Shown: positions 38,009 to 50,801, counted from the first letter of the stretch. The stretch is 64,000 nt of DNA from Rhodococcus ruber (GCF_027270735.1 NZ_JAPWIJ010000007.1:186001-250000); one strand, 5' to 3'. Numbers and translations are program-made. The notes: generated by a model from the sequence alone, not told the origin.

Positions 38009-38965
38009 ATGAACTCGACGACTGCGTTGGTATTCGCGGTACTCGCGCTGATTCTGGCGGGGCCGGTGCCAGCCGTGCTCGCTCGCGCCAATTGGCCGTA
38101 TCGGTCCCCGCGTGCAGCGCTGGTTCTGTGGCAGGCAATTGCGCTGGCCGCCGTGCTCTCGGCATTCAGCTCCGGTCTCGCTATCGGCGGACTGCTTCTG
38201 GTTCCCGGCCCGGACGGTCGTCCCACCACAGCACCCACCGACGAGATCGACGCACTCGGCCTTCCCCTGTGGATCCTGTACGTGGTCGTACTCGCGACCA
38301 CACTCGGCATCGGCGCCAAGCTGATGTTCTCCGTGGTCCAGGTAGCGGTCCGAACCCGCCGACGCCGCTCCCGGCACCGCATGCTCGTCGACCTACTGGA
38401 CCGAAACAACCTCAGCGACAACCCTTTCCGTGGCCTTCGTGACGCAGACATTCGCGTGCTCGACGCGGCGGAACCCATCGCTTACTGCCTACCGGGCCTG
38501 CGCCAGAGAGTGGTCCTGAGCCGGGGAACACTTGCCAATCTCTCCGAAGCCGAAGTCACCGCCATCCTCAGCCACGAACGATCACACCTTCGTGCCCGCC
38601 ATGACCTGGTCCTCGAAGCATTCACCGCCGTCAACGAAGCATTTCCGAGAATCGTGCGCAGCAAGTCGGCCCTCGGCAGCGTGCAACTGTTGGTCGAACT
38701 CCTCGCAGACGATTCGGCCGTGAAGGTCACCGGACCCACCCCACTCGCTCGGGCCTTAATCACGTGCGCCGGGTCCACTGCACCGCGGGGCGCGATGGCG
38801 GCAGGCGGACCGCACACTCTCATCCGCGTTCAACGGTTGAGCGGACCTGGACGCGACGTCCGCATCGCCGCGGTCGCGTATGCGGCAGCGGTGGTGATCC
38901 TCGTTCTTCCGACGATCTACGTGGCCATGCCGTGGCTCGAGGAACTGAGCAAACTGATCGGCTGA
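38009..38965 (+). CDS. M56-family membrane metallopeptidase (BlaR1-like without sensor domain)
   Basis: The 318-residue protein has membrane helices around a cytoplasmic zinc site, ILSHERSHLRARHD (HExxH) and, downstream, an acidic residue in LLADDSAVKV. It lacks the extracellular penicillin-binding sensor of true BlaR1, as does Rv1845c. It should cleave BlaI or assist its inactivation on envelope stress. It lies directly after blaI. Confidence 0.9.
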   Translation: MNSTTALVFAVLALILAGPVPAVLARANWPYRSPRAALVLWQAIALAAVLSAFSSGLAIGGLLLVPGPDGRPTTAPTDEIDALGLPLWILYVVVLATTLGIGAKLMFSVVQVAVRTRRRRSRHRMLVDLLDRNNLSDNPFRGLRDADIRVLDAAEPIAYCLPGLRQRVVLSRGTLANLSEAEVTAILSHERSHLRARHDLVLEAFTAVNEAFPRIVRSKSALGSVQLLVELLADDSAVKVTGPTPLARALITCAGSTAPRGAMAAGGPHTLIRVQRLSGPGRDVRIAAVAYAAAVVILVLPTIYVAMPWLEELSKLIG

Positions 38966-39243
38966 ATCGACGACCGGTCGGGGTCGTACAGGTCACATCG
39001 ACTCCGGGTGAACAATTCGCGGTGCGTCGAGTACAGTGGACCTCGGTCGCCATCGCGACCATGCAATCGAAATGGCACAAACAGCCCCACTTTATGCGGT
39101 TCTCATCTGCATATCGATGGCCAGGTGACAGTGCCCTGGCTCGTATCAATGTGTTCTGGCTGTTTTTCGTGTTTCCCTTCTCGTTCGGGTGCTCTCAGCT
39201 TCGGGCTTATTGGCGTGCCCGTAATCCGGAGAGGCTTTACTGC
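38966..39243 (+). other. 278-bp leader upstream of DEAD-box helicase gene
   Basis: The stretch between the M56 gene and the helicase GTG at 39244 contains no independent gene. Part of it, from an ATG at 39061, stays open in the helicase frame, but the encoded peptide is hydrophobic and unlike helicase N-termini. GGAGAGG at 39229-39235 supports the GTG. A long 5' untranslated region is common for DEAD-box helicase genes that respond to cold. No defined RNA structure was confirmed. Confidence 0.5.
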
Positions 39244-40980
39244 GTGACCCACGCTGTTTCCAACACACCCGTTCCCACCACTTCCGACACCACGGCAGTC
39301 CCGACGCCCGTAGCGGCACCGGCCTTCACTTTCGCCGAGCTCGGACTGCCCGAGGCCGTCGTCGCCGCTTTGGCGCGTAACTCGATCACGGTGCCATCCC
39401 CCATTCAGGAGAAGGCACTTCCCGACGCCATTGCCGGCAAGAACGTTCTCGGTCGCGCACAGACCGGCTCGGGCAAGACCCTCGCCTTCGGCCTGCCGAT
39501 TCTGCAGCGCCTGTCGCTGCACACCGATCGACCGGCCGCCAAGCGCCCGCGTTCGCTCGTGCTGGTTCCGACCCGCGAACTCGCTTTCCAGGTCGTCGAA
39601 TCTCTGGCTCCCTACGCCAACGCGCAGGGCCTCCGGGTCATGCCGGCCGTCGGCGGCACCCCGTTCAACAAGCAGGTCGAGCAGCTCCGACGCGGAGTAG
39701 ACGTACTCGTCGCCACGCCCGGCCGCCTCGCCGATCACCTTCGTCAGGGCACCTGCATCCTCGATTCCATCGAGATCACAGCACTCGACGAGGCCGATCA
39801 GATGGCCGACATGGGCTTCCTGCCCGAGGTGCGTGCCGTCCTCGCCGACACTCCGGCAGACGGACAGCGCATGCTGTTCTCGGCAACCCTCGACCGCGAG
39901 GTTCAGTCCCTCGTGCGCCAGTTCCTGCCCGACCACGTCGAGCACTCCACCCAGGACGGCAAGGCCAGCGTCCGGACCATGGACCACTACGTCCTCATGG
40001 TCGACCGGGGTCAGAAGGATCTGGTTCTCTCCGAGATCGGTGCCCGCGAAGGCGGCCGCACCATCATGTTCGCGCGTACCAAGCTGGGCTGCGACGGAAT
40101 CACCGACCGCCTGCGCGCTCTCGGTATCGCCGCGGAGTCACTGCACGGTGGCAAGGCACAGAATCAGCGCACCCGCGTTCTCGAGCGCTTCAAGAACGGC
40201 CGCACCCCCGTCCTCGTCGCTACCGACGTTGCCGCTCGCGGAATCCATGTCGACGGTATCGACCTGGTCGTTCATGTCGATCCGCCCGCAGACCACAAGG
40301 ACTACCTGCACCGCGCAGGACGTACGGCACGCGCAGGCGAAAAGGGCACCGTCGTCGCGATCGTGCTCCCCAACCAGCGTCGTCAGGTTCTGCGTCTGAC
40401 CGGTATGGCCGGCGTCAAGGCCACTGCCGTCAACGTCTCGCCCGGTTCGGCCGAGCTGAACAGCATCACCGGCGCGAAGAAGCCCACCGGTGAACCGTTG
40501 CGCGCCGAGTCCGCTCCGCGCGACCGGAACAGCCGTCCCGGCTACCAGGGCTCCAACCCCCGCAGCAGCGGCGGATACCAGGGATCCAACCCGCGCTCCA
40601 GCGGCGGATACCAGGGCTCGAATCCCCGCAGCGGCGGCGGATACCAGGGTTCCAACTCCCGTAGTGAAGGCGGCTACCAGGGTGACCGCCCCCGCACCGG
40701 CTACCAGGGCTCCAACCCGCGATCCAGCGGCGGATACCAGGGCTCCAACCCGCGCAGCGAGGGCGGATACCAGGGTGACCGCCCGCGTCGCACCGATTCG
40801 AGCTCGTACCGTGGCTCCGAAGGCCGTGGCTACGAAGGACGCAGCTCCGACAACCGGGGCTCGGACAACCGTCGCCCGGCATCCGCTCCCCGCCAGGACG
40901 AGCACCGGTCGGGTGGCTTCCGCAGCCGCACGGACCGTCGCTCGTACGACGGTTTCGAAGGTCCGGCTCGTAGCCACTGA
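39244..40980 (+). CDS. DEAD-box RNA helicase with C-terminal GYQGSNPRS repeats
   Basis: The 578-residue helicase has Q motif PSPIQEKALPDAI, motif I AQTGSGKT, Ia VPTRELAF, II ALDEADQM, III LFSATLD, V ATDVAARGIHV and VI HRAGRTARAG, so it is a complete RhlE-type enzyme. After residue about 430 the tail is a low-complexity RNA-binding extension with about eight Gly/Tyr/Gln/Ser/Asn/Arg repeats and then Arg/Ser-rich sequence. Such tails bind RNA and can drive condensation. Start GTG is supported by an upstream GGAGAGG. Confidence 0.93.
   Translation: MTHAVSNTPVPTTSDTTAVPTPVAAPAFTFAELGLPEAVVAALARNSITVPSPIQEKALPDAIAGKNVLGRAQTGSGKTLAFGLPILQRLSLHTDRPAAKRPRSLVLVPTRELAFQVVESLAPYANAQGLRVMPAVGGTPFNKQVEQLRRGVDVLVATPGRLADHLRQGTCILDSIEITALDEADQMADMGFLPEVRAVLADTPADGQRMLFSATLDREVQSLVRQFLPDHVEHSTQDGKASVRTMDHYVLMVDRGQKDLVLSEIGAREGGRTIMFARTKLGCDGITDRLRALGIAAESLHGGKAQNQRTRVLERFKNGRTPVLVATDVAARGIHVDGIDLVVHVDPPADHKDYLHRAGRTARAGEKGTVVAIVLPNQRRQVLRLTGMAGVKATAVNVSPGSAELNSITGAKKPTGEPLRAESAPRDRNSRPGYQGSNPRSSGGYQGSNPRSSGGYQGSNPRSGGGYQGSNSRSEGGYQGDRPRTGYQGSNPRSSGGYQGSNPRSEGGYQGDRPRRTDSSSYRGSEGRGYEGRSSDNRGSDNRRPASAPRQDEHRSGGFRSRTDRRSYDGFEGPARSH
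40540..40791 (+). repeat. Tandem in-frame repeats of about 30 bp
   Basis: Repeats of the kind GGATACCAGGGCTCCAACCC encode GGYQGSNPRS or GGYQGDRPR units in the helicase tail. Eight near-copies follow one another with minor changes. The repeats keep the reading frame, so copy number may vary between strains. Confidence 0.85.
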
Positions 40981-41033
40981 TCGGTTCGTAACCGTGCGGT
41001 CGTGAACCGACCGGAACATGTTTCGACGACACG

Positions 41034-41067
41034 AGGTGTCGCATTCTTCGCGAATGCGGCACCTTTT
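41034..41067 (+). terminator. Intrinsic terminator after DEAD-box helicase gene
   Basis: AGGTGTCGCATTC pairs with GAATGCGGCACCT (one G-T pair) around TTCGC and is followed by TTTTG. It ends the helicase transcript before gnd, which starts at 41146. Confidence 0.75.
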
Positions 41068-41145
41068 GTCGTTGTCCACGGCCAGGTTTGAGTTCTGCTG
41101 GGGGGTTGGCTCGCGCGACGCCGCTCGGCAGGGAAAGCTGTCGGT

Positions 41146-42597
41146 ATGACCTCAGCAGCAGAATCGACAGAACTGGCTCAGATCGGAGTCACCGGACTCG
41201 CCGTCATGGGCTCCAACATCGCACGCAACTTCGCCCATCACGGTCACACCGTCGCGTTGCACAACCGCAGTGTCGCCAAGACCGATGCCCTGATCGCCGA
41301 GCACGGCAGCGAGGGCTCGTTCATTCGTACCGAAACCATCGAGGAATTCGTCGCTGCACTCGCGAAGCCGCGCCGGGTCCTCATCATGGTCAAGGCGGGC
41401 GACCCGACGGACGCTGTGATCGAGGAGCTCGCCGGCGCGATGGAGGAGGGCGACATCATCATCGATGGTGGCAATGCGCTCTACACCGACACCATCCGCC
41501 GTGAGGCCGCCATGAAGGAGCGCGGCCTGCTCTTCGTCGGTGCCGGAATCTCGGGAGGCGAGGAGGGCGCACTCAACGGCCCGTCGATCATGCCGGGCGG
41601 CCCGGCCGAGTCCTACAAGGCACTCGGTCCGCTGCTCGAGTCCATTGCGGCACAAGTGGACGGCACGCCGTGCTGCACTCACATCGGACCCGACGGCTCC
41701 GGCCACTTCGTGAAGATGGTGCACAACGGCATCGAGTACGCCGACATGCAGCTCATCGGCGAGGCGTACAACTTGTTCCGCGACGCCCTCGGATACACCC
41801 CGGCGCAGGTTGCCGACGTGTTCACCGAGTGGAACAACGGTGATCTGGAAAGCTACTTGGTCGAGATCACCGCCGAGGTGCTCCGTCAGGTCGACGCCAA
41901 GACAGGTCAGCCGCTGGTGGACGTGATCGTCGACGCCGCCGAGCAGAAGGGCACCGGACGCTGGACCGTCAAGGCGGCCCTCGATCTGGGAGTTCCCGTC
42001 ACCGGTATCGCCGAAGCGGTCTTCGCTCGGGCGCTGTCGGGGTCGCGGGCGCAGCGCAAGGCGGCCGTAGGGCTGGCCTCGGGTGTCCTTGCCGACAAGC
42101 CCACCGACGCGGAGCAGTTCACACACGACATCAGCCGGGCGCTGTACGCGTCGAAAATTGTCGCCTACGCACAGGGCTTCGACCAGATCGCCGCGGGTAG
42201 CGCTGAATACGACTGGAATCTGCATCCCGGTGACCTGGCCACGATCTGGCGAGGCGGTTGCATCATTCGCGCGCGGTTCCTCAACCGCATCAAGGATGCG
42301 TACGACGACAACGCCGAGCTGCCCAGTTTGATCCTGGCTCCGTATTTCCGTGACGCCATCGAGAACGCCATCGACAGCTGGCGTCGCGTCGTCATCACCG
42401 CTGCCTCGCTGGGCATTCCGGTACCCGCATTCGCGTCGTCTCTCTCGTATTACGACGCGTTGCGGGCAGAGCGTCTGCCCGCGGCACTGACTCAAGGGCA
42501 GCGAGACTTCTTCGGTGCCCACACCTACGAGCGAACCGACTCGGATGGAAAGTTCCACACCCTCTGGAGTGGCGATCGCTCCGAGATCGAGGCCTGA
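41146..42597 (+). CDS. gnd: 6-phosphogluconate dehydrogenase, decarboxylating
   Basis: The 483-residue enzyme of the oxidative pentose phosphate pathway makes ribulose 5-phosphate, CO2 and NADPH. It has the dinucleotide motif GLAVMGSNIARN, GAGISGGEEGA, the substrate-binding KMVHNGIEYAD and the C-terminal DYYGA-like region (SLSYYDALRAERLPA). Length matches the long, dimeric form (Gnd1, Rv1844c). It is monocistronic, between a terminator and a convergent DUF4262 gene. Confidence 0.96.
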   Translation: MTSAAESTELAQIGVTGLAVMGSNIARNFAHHGHTVALHNRSVAKTDALIAEHGSEGSFIRTETIEEFVAALAKPRRVLIMVKAGDPTDAVIEELAGAMEEGDIIIDGGNALYTDTIRREAAMKERGLLFVGAGISGGEEGALNGPSIMPGGPAESYKALGPLLESIAAQVDGTPCCTHIGPDGSGHFVKMVHNGIEYADMQLIGEAYNLFRDALGYTPAQVADVFTEWNNGDLESYLVEITAEVLRQVDAKTGQPLVDVIVDAAEQKGTGRWTVKAALDLGVPVTGIAEAVFARALSGSRAQRKAAVGLASGVLADKPTDAEQFTHDISRALYASKIVAYAQGFDQIAAGSAEYDWNLHPGDLATIWRGGCIIRARFLNRIKDAYDDNAELPSLILAPYFRDAIENAIDSWRRVVITAASLGIPVPAFASSLSYYDALRAERLPAALTQGQRDFFGAHTYERTDSDGKFHTLWSGDRSEIEA

Positions 42598-42611
42598 CCG
42601 ACCCTCGTCCA

Positions 42612-42646
42612 CCGGAGGCGCCGCGTGCTTCACGCAGCGCCTCCGG
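42612..42646. terminator. Bidirectional terminator between gnd and DUF4262 gene
   Basis: CCGGAGGCGCCGCGT and ACGCAGCGCCTCCGG pair with one mismatch around a short GCTTC loop. It lies between two convergent genes. Confidence 0.8.
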
Positions 42647-42663
42647 TTCATGGACGACGTCGG

Positions 42664-43134
42664 TCAGTAGGGCAACGGACCGAGCACCGGTTGGACCACC
42701 GTCGAGGGAATACCCTCCCACGGCAACGAACCCTCGCAGTCCTTCCAGACAGCCTGAACGGCGCTGAAGCACCCCGTGCCGTACACGTCCGATGCCGCAT
42801 GAAGAATGTCTGCACAAGCCGGTACGTCGATGGTGAAAAGCTCGAATCCTGCAGCCCAGCAACCGATTCCAGCCTCGACCTCCAAGAGACCCGAAGCAAC
42901 CGAAGTGCCGAGCGCATTCAGTATTCGTGAAGATTCGTTCGGATCGCGACCCGTCACGACGATCTCCGGACTGCCGAAACCGGTGAGACCGACGGTGTAG
43001 CAGAACGCGGGATGAATACCGTCCCGGTCGACCTCCGATTCGACGTACTGCAAGGCCCATCCGAATCGATCGATAGCACTTCTCACATCTCCGATGTACT
43101 CGTCGACGCCGTAGCCCTCACACGTCTTGCACAT
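42664..43134 (-). CDS. DUF4262 protein
   Basis: The 156-residue protein is a DUF4262 member. The family pattern is visible as FGWALQYVESEVDRDG, FCYTVGLTGFGSPEIVVTG and a Cys-containing start (MCKTCEGYG). The function is unknown; related proteins are annotated as hypothetical in toxin or accessory islands. The ATG at 43134 is chosen because GGGGGAGCT precedes it. It is convergent with gnd and divergent from the second helicase. Confidence 0.82.
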   Translation of the reverse strand: MCKTCEGYGVDEYIGDVRSAIDRFGWALQYVESEVDRDGIHPAFCYTVGLTGFGSPEIVVTGRDPNESSRILNALGTSVASGLLEVEAGIGCWAAGFELFTIDVPACADILHAASDVYGTGCFSAVQAVWKDCEGSLPWEGIPSTVVQPVLGPLPY

Positions 43135-43276
43135 AGCTCCCCCACTCGGCGAGCGGTCGCCCCCACGGCAACCGCGATGTCGAACGCATTCGAACGTGCG
43201 TTCTACAACCGAGTATTGCGCGCGGCACCGACAAGAAGATTCCATGCGTGCTCGACGCAGCGGTAAGGTCACAGCT

Positions 43277-44628
43277 ATGCCGGGTCAATCACCGAAGGGG
43301 CGTTCCGCAGGCTCCACTCCACCCGCTTCATCGTTCGCAGACCTGGGGCTCCCGGTGGTTCTCGTACATTCGCTGAAGAACGCGGGTGTGTCACACCCCT
43401 TTCCGATCCAGGTTGCTGCCGTCCCCGACGCACTTGCCGGCCGCGACGTCCTCGGACGCGCCCCGACCGGATCGGGAAAGACGCTTGCGTTCGGACTTCC
43501 ACTGCTCGTACGGCTGGCAGGTCGTCGAAGCGAGCCGGCGGCACCGCGTGGGCTCGTGCTCGCGCCGACTCGGGAACTCGCACTACAGATCCACGAGGTC
43601 CTCGACCTGCACGGTGCCACGTTCGGCCTGCGCACCGTCGGTGTCGTGGGCGGTGTCCCCCTCGAACGAAATGTCCGCGAGATTCAGCGCGGTGTCGACA
43701 TCGTGGTCGCCACCCCCGGTCGTCTCAACGACCTGCTCGAACGGCGTTCCATCGCGCTGGATCGCGTCGAGACGACCGTGATCGACGAAGCCGACAGAAT
43801 GGTGGACATGGGGTTTCTGCCCCAGATCGAATCGCTGTTGTCTGCGACGCCGCCCGACGGCCAGCGGTTGTTGTTCTCGGCAACCCTCGACCAGGACACC
43901 GACCGCCTGGTCGAGAGGTTCATGCACGATCCGGCGGAGCACTCCACTGCCGAATCGGTGAGCGTGCCCGACATTGCGCACTACGTGTTCGAGGTCGATG
44001 CCGCGCGCAAGACCGAAGTAGCTGCCGCACTCGCCAACCGAGACGGACGAACGCTGCTGTTCGTACGTACCACCCACGCGGTCGATCGACTCACCGACGA
44101 GTGTCGCCGACTGGGCGTACCCGTATCGTCGTTGCACGGCAACAAGACTCAGGCGCACCGCACGCGTTCACTGGCCGCCTTTGCGGACGGAAGCTCGCCC
44201 GCGCTGATCGCAACCGACGTCGCGGCTCGCGGTGTCCACGTCGACGACGTCACACTGGTGGTGCACGTCGACCCGCCGATGGATTCCAAGGACTACGTGC
44301 ACCGAGCAGGCCGAACCGCGCGAGCCGGAGCCAGCGGGACCGTCGTGACCTTGGCTACCGACGATCAGTTGGCGCAGGTGCGCGCCATGGCAGACGAAGC
44401 GGGAATCTCGGCCACCGTCGTCGATACCGAAGCGGACCCCGTCTCGTGGCGCAGCATGACCGGCGCTCGCACCCCCGTCGGCAGACCACTGTCGAATCCG
44501 GCAGACACCTCGGGATCCGCCCGCAGCGATCTGCCGGAGCGCGGGGCACGCCGGGGTGCCGCCCCCGCGCGGCACGAGCGACGGGGCCGAGCCGGAGGAA
44601 GTCGGGGCACCGGCCGAGGACGACGCGG

Positions 44629-44632
<4 letters not shown>
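43277..44632 (+). CDS. Second DEAD-box RNA helicase
   Basis: The 451-residue paralogue of the helicase at 39244 has motif I GRAPTGSGKT (Pro where Gln is usual), PTRELAL, VIDEADRM, LFSATLDQ, ATDVAARGVHV and HRAGRTARAG. The C-terminal tail is short and rich in Arg, Gly and Ala, unlike the GYQGSNPRS repeats of the first. The two share the SxTGA(K/R)xPxGxPL segment after motif VI, so they are probably duplicates. ATG at 43277 is preferred. GTGA couples it to the DMT gene. Confidence 0.9.
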
Positions 44633-46976
<2,344 letters not shown>

Positions 46977-47124
46977 CCCCAGTTCACGGTTAGACTCTCC
47001 AACAGCAATCACAGTTGTCCGCGCTCGCTGTGCGCCCGAGGCCGATCACTCGCGCCTGAGTGCCGTCGAATCGTAGGTCCCGCAAGAGTGGGGTCACATC
47101 GCGGACCATACAGAAGGGAATCAG

Positions 47125-47316
47125 GTGCCCGAGGCACCCACTATTTCGGTTGCCGGTCCGGCAACTGCAGAGCAGCACGACGAGAGTTCCACTTCGGAGG
47201 GCTCCTCTATCGAGCCGGGAGAGAAACCCGGCGACACCGATTTCAGCAGCCGCACGCAGTCCGGCGGCGCGATGCTCTTGTCCCAGCTTCGACGGCCCCG
47301 GCTCGGACGGAGTTGA
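47125..47316 (+). CDS. Small acidic/Ser-rich peptide, doubtful
   Basis: A 63-residue open frame begins GTG after AAGGGAATCAG and ends 3 bp before the CNNM gene. It is rich in Ser, Glu and Thr (SSTSEGSSIEPGEKPG) with a basic end (RRPRLGRS) and resembles no family. It may be a leader peptide. The 343-bp gap between guaB1 and the CNNM gene holds nothing else that I can identify, apart from small hairpins such as CACTC..GAGTG near 47050. Confidence 0.4.
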   Translation: MPEAPTISVAGPATAEQHDESSTSEGSSIEPGEKPGDTDFSSRTQSGGAMLLSQLRRPRLGRS

Positions 47317-47319
47317 GAC

Positions 47320-48699
47320 ATGGCGACTCTTCTCACCATCGTCAGCCTTCTCGGCTTCGTCGCCTTGACTGCCGGTACCGCTTTGTTCGTCGCGGCGGAG
47401 TTCTCCCTCACTGCCTTGGAACGCAGTGCGGTCGAGTCTCAGGCCGAGAACGGCGACATGCGCTCGCGCCAGGTTCTGCACGCCCACAAGACCCTGTCGT
47501 TTCAACTCTCCGGTGCGCAGCTGGGCATCACCATCACAACTCTGATCACCGGTTATCTCGCCGAACCGGTGTTGGCCGGCTTCATCCGGCCGGTGGCCGG
47601 TGCACTCGGCGCGTCCCAGACGCTCGCTTCCGGGATCTCACTTGCCGTGGCGCTGATCCTGGCGACCTCGTTCTCGATGATCTTCGGTGAGCTGGTCCCG
47701 AAGAACATCGCCATCGCGAAACCGATGTCGACGGCCCGTGTCACCGCAGGTGCCATGGCAGGGTTCTCGCTGATCTTCAAGTGGGCGATCAACGGTCTCA
47801 ACGGCTCTGCCAACTGGCTCGTTCGACGGCTCGGAATCGAGCCTGCCGAGGAACTCAGATCGGCGCGATCGCCACAAGAATTGGGTTCGCTCGTGCGGAC
47901 GTCGGCACGGCAGGGATCGATCGACGAGAACACGGCTCGACTGGTGGATCGGTCGCTGCAGTTCGGCGATCGAACAGCCGAGGAGCTGATGACACCACGC
48001 GTCAAGATCGAGACGCTCGCCACCGACTCGACCGTGGCCGATCTGATAGAAACTGCGGCGCGGACCGGCTTTTCACGCTTCCCGGTGGTCGACGGCGATC
48101 TGGACGACACCGTCGGCGTCGTCCACATCAAACATGCGTTCACCGTCGCCGGAGCGCTCCGGCGTTCGACAACGGTCGAGTCCCTGGCGCGCGATGTCCC
48201 CGTCGTACCGTCGAGCCTCGACGGCGACGCGGTGATGGAACGGGTACGGGCAGACGGCATGCAGGTGGCGCTCGTCGTCGACGAGTACGGCGGTACCGCA
48301 GGCATGGTGACGATGGAAGATCTCATCGAGGAGATCGTCGGTGACGTGCGCGACGAACACGACGAGCCGGAACTCGATGTCTCGCGTTCGGGCGAGGGAT
48401 GGGACTGCGCCGGCCTACTGCGCATCGACGAAGTGGCGTCGGCTACAGGCTATTCCGCCCCGGAGGGCGAGTACGAAACCATCGGTGGTCTGGTTCTGTC
48501 CGAGTTGGCACGCATACCGACCGAGGGAGACGCGGTTCTCCTGCCGCCGCCGGCGAGCGAGGATCCGCTCGACGGAGACGGTGGCTGGGTGGCACGGGTC
48601 ATCCGCATGGACGGTCGTCGGATAGATCGGGTGTTGATCCTGCCCGTCGATGCCGCAACGGTGGCGCGAATGAGATCGGAGGGAGAGATCGATGGGTGA
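47320..48699 (+). CDS. CNNM/HlyC-CorC family membrane protein (CBS pair)
   Basis: The 459-residue protein has an N-terminal CNNM (DUF21) membrane domain of about four helices ([40 protein letters not shown]), then two CBS motifs around residues 210-335 ([32 protein letters not shown]) and a C-terminal CorC-HlyC domain. Members are linked to Mg2+/Co2+ export or Mg homeostasis. It matches Rv1842c. The next gene overlaps it by 8 bp and encodes a paralogue. Confidence 0.92.
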   Translation: MATLLTIVSLLGFVALTAGTALFVAAEFSLTALERSAVESQAENGDMRSRQVLHAHKTLSFQLSGAQLGITITTLITGYLAEPVLAGFIRPVAGALGASQTLASGISLAVALILATSFSMIFGELVPKNIAIAKPMSTARVTAGAMAGFSLIFKWAINGLNGSANWLVRRLGIEPAEELRSARSPQELGSLVRTSARQGSIDENTARLVDRSLQFGDRTAEELMTPRVKIETLATDSTVADLIETAARTGFSRFPVVDGDLDDTVGVVHIKHAFTVAGALRRSTTVESLARDVPVVPSSLDGDAVMERVRADGMQVALVVDEYGGTAGMVTMEDLIEEIVGDVRDEHDEPELDVSRSGEGWDCAGLLRIDEVASATGYSAPEGEYETIGGLVLSELARIPTEGDAVLLPPPASEDPLDGDGGWVARVIRMDGRRIDRVLILPVDAATVARMRSEGEIDG

Positions 48700-49822
48700 C
48701 CTGTTCGGAGTCGGTCTCGCTGTTCTCCTGCTGGCCGGCAATGCATTCTTCGTCGGAGCCGAGTTCGCTTTGATCTCCGCTCGACGCGATCGACTCGAAG
48801 CACTGCTCGCGCAGGGCAAAAAACGCGCACAGAGTGTCATCGAGGCAGGTCAGAATCTGTCGCAGATGCTCGCCGCTGCCCAGCTCGGCATCACGATCTG
48901 CTCGATTCTTCTGGGCCGGGTCGCCGAGCCGGCGGTGGCGCACCTGATCGAGGTTCCCCTCGACGCCGTCGGAATCCCCGAGTCGTTCCTGCACCCGATC
49001 GCCTTCGCCATCGCGTTGACGCTTGTGGTCGTACTGCACATCCTGGTCGGCGAGATGGTTCCCAAGAACATCGCGATCGCGGGTCCGGAGAGCACCGCCA
49101 TGATTCTGGTGCCGATCCACCTCGTGTTCATCAAGGTCGCGCTGCCGCTGATCTCGTTCTACAACCTGTGCGCCAACCTGACGCTCCGGATGCTGCGTAT
49201 CGAGCCCAAGGACGAGCTGAGTTCTTCGGTCTCGGCGGTGGAGTTGTCGCAGATGATCGGCGAATCACGATCCGAGGGACTGATCGACGCCGAGGAGCAC
49301 CGCAGACTGCGGCAGGCACTCGAGACGTCCGGTCGGACGGTCGGCGAGGTGCTGATCCCTTCCCACCAGGTTCGCAGCATCGAGTTGTCCGGGCCCGATC
49401 ACACCCTCGGACCCACACTGGGCTCCGTCGAACGCGCCGTCATCGAGACCGGTTTCTCGCGGTACCCGGTCCGCGACGCGTCCGGCGCGCTGGTCGGCTA
49501 CCTGCACCTCAAGGACGTTCTCGACGACATGGCCGACGAATCGGCCGGACCGGACACGGTCATCCCACGAAGCGACGTTCGGGCACTGCCCATCGTTTCC
49601 ATCGACACGGTGCTCGACGACGCACTGACCAAATTGCGACGCGCCAGTAGCCACCTCGGGGCCGTGCACGACTCGACGGGGGCCACGGTCGGGATCGTTG
49701 CGCTCGAAGACTTGGTCGAGGAGTTCGTCGGTACCGTTCGGGACGGCACGCACCGGGTAGCCGGCCCTCGGCCGGGTCAACCTGCATCGAGCTCGTCGAG
49801 CACTACCCCGCGGAACGCGTAG
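48692..49822 (+). CDS. CNNM/CBS membrane protein, paralogue
   Basis: The 376-residue protein has the same CNNM domain ([37 protein letters not shown]) and CBS pair ([34 protein letters not shown]), but no C-terminal CorC-HlyC domain. It matches Rv1841c. It probably forms a heteromeric complex with the previous protein. The next gene begins one base after its stop. Confidence 0.9.
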   Translation: MGDLFGVGLAVLLLAGNAFFVGAEFALISARRDRLEALLAQGKKRAQSVIEAGQNLSQMLAAAQLGITICSILLGRVAEPAVAHLIEVPLDAVGIPESFLHPIAFAIALTLVVVLHILVGEMVPKNIAIAGPESTAMILVPIHLVFIKVALPLISFYNLCANLTLRMLRIEPKDELSSSVSAVELSQMIGESRSEGLIDAEEHRRLRQALETSGRTVGEVLIPSHQVRSIELSGPDHTLGPTLGSVERAVIETGFSRYPVRDASGALVGYLHLKDVLDDMADESAGPDTVIPRSDVRALPIVSIDTVLDDALTKLRRASSHLGAVHDSTGATVGIVALEDLVEEFVGTVRDGTHRVAGPRPGQPASSSSSTTPRNA

Positions 49823-50737
49823 ATGTCCGGCTCGACGTCGCTGACCGAAGCGGAGTGGACCACCAGACGGGCTGCGCACACGGCGCGGGTCGAGCTTCTC
49901 GTCGGTGATTATCTGACCGACCGAGGACGTGGCAACACCCATCCGGTGCTGGATTTCCTGTTCACTTATTACAGTCACCGACCTGGTCAACTGCGCCGGT
50001 GGAATCCGGGTCACGGCATCGTGCTGACCGGCGACCGTGCACGCGAATACGCCGACTTCGCGTCCTACGAACAGGTGCAGACCGCCCGGGGCGTCGGTTA
50101 CCGGGTGCGGTCGGATCTCGTCGAGCGCCGCCGCGCCAGTATCGAATTCATCCTCGGACTGCTGACCGCCACCGCCGAGCGAGCACCCCTGCTCGGCTGC
50201 TTCGGCCTACACGAGTGGGCGATGGTCTACCGCGGAGGAATCTCGGCGCAGCGGCACGAGAAGGTGCCACTGCGCCTCGGCCGTGACGGGACCGATGCTG
50301 TGGTCGATTCGATGTCGTTGCGGTGCACCCACTACGACGCCTTCCGGTTCTTCACCCCCGACGCCACACCGCGCAACGCTGTGACGCTTTCGCCGGAATC
50401 GCGCCTGGGGTCCGAGCAGCCCGGTTGCATTCATGCCTCCATGGATCTGTACAAATGGTGCTACAAGCTGGGGCCGTTGATCGATTCGGAGTTTCTGACC
50501 GACTGTTTCGAGCTGGCGCTGCACGCGCGCACGATCGACATGCGGGCGAGTCCCTACGATCTGAGCGACTACGACCTCGAACCCATTCGGATCGAGACCG
50601 CGGCCGGGCGAGCAGAATACGTGCGTGCTCAGGGGGAACTGTCGAGCGAAGCGGCACCACTACGCTCGGCGTTGATGGCTCGGTGCCAGAATTTACTGAT
50701 CGGCGGCGAGTTCGGCGACGGACTTACTGCCGAGTAA
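49823..50737 (+). CDS. Protein annotated as 3-methyladenine DNA glycosylase (uncertain)
   Basis: The 304-residue protein belongs to a conserved actinobacterial family often labelled as a 3-methyladenine DNA glycosylase, but I see no helix-hairpin-helix or AlkA catalytic Asp motif. Conserved-looking strings include [34 protein letters not shown] and [18 protein letters not shown]. The real function is unknown. It lies directly after the CNNM pair and before glcB. Confidence 0.6.
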   Translation: MSGSTSLTEAEWTTRRAAHTARVELLVGDYLTDRGRGNTHPVLDFLFTYYSHRPGQLRRWNPGHGIVLTGDRAREYADFASYEQVQTARGVGYRVRSDLVERRRASIEFILGLLTATAERAPLLGCFGLHEWAMVYRGGISAQRHEKVPLRLGRDGTDAVVDSMSLRCTHYDAFRFFTPDATPRNAVTLSPESRLGSEQPGCIHASMDLYKWCYKLGPLIDSEFLTDCFELALHARTIDMRASPYDLSDYDLEPIRIETAAGRAEYVRAQGELSSEAAPLRSALMARCQNLLIGGEFGDGLTAE

Positions 50738-50801
50738 CATCGACATCGTTGTCGTGGGGACACCGTCATCGGTGTCCGAGACCGGAAAGAGTGAGGAATT
50801 C

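Noticed and set aside
39061..39243. In-frame upstream extension of the first helicase
   Set aside because: The extra peptide is hydrophobic with Trp/Phe runs and unlike helicase N-termini; the GTG at 39244 has a good ribosome-binding site.
40540..40791. CRISPR-like array
   Set aside because: The repeats are in frame, degenerate and without spacers; they encode a low-complexity protein tail.
46977..47124. Mg2+ or other riboswitch before the CNNM genes
   Set aside because: Small hairpins are visible but I could not match any known riboswitch core.
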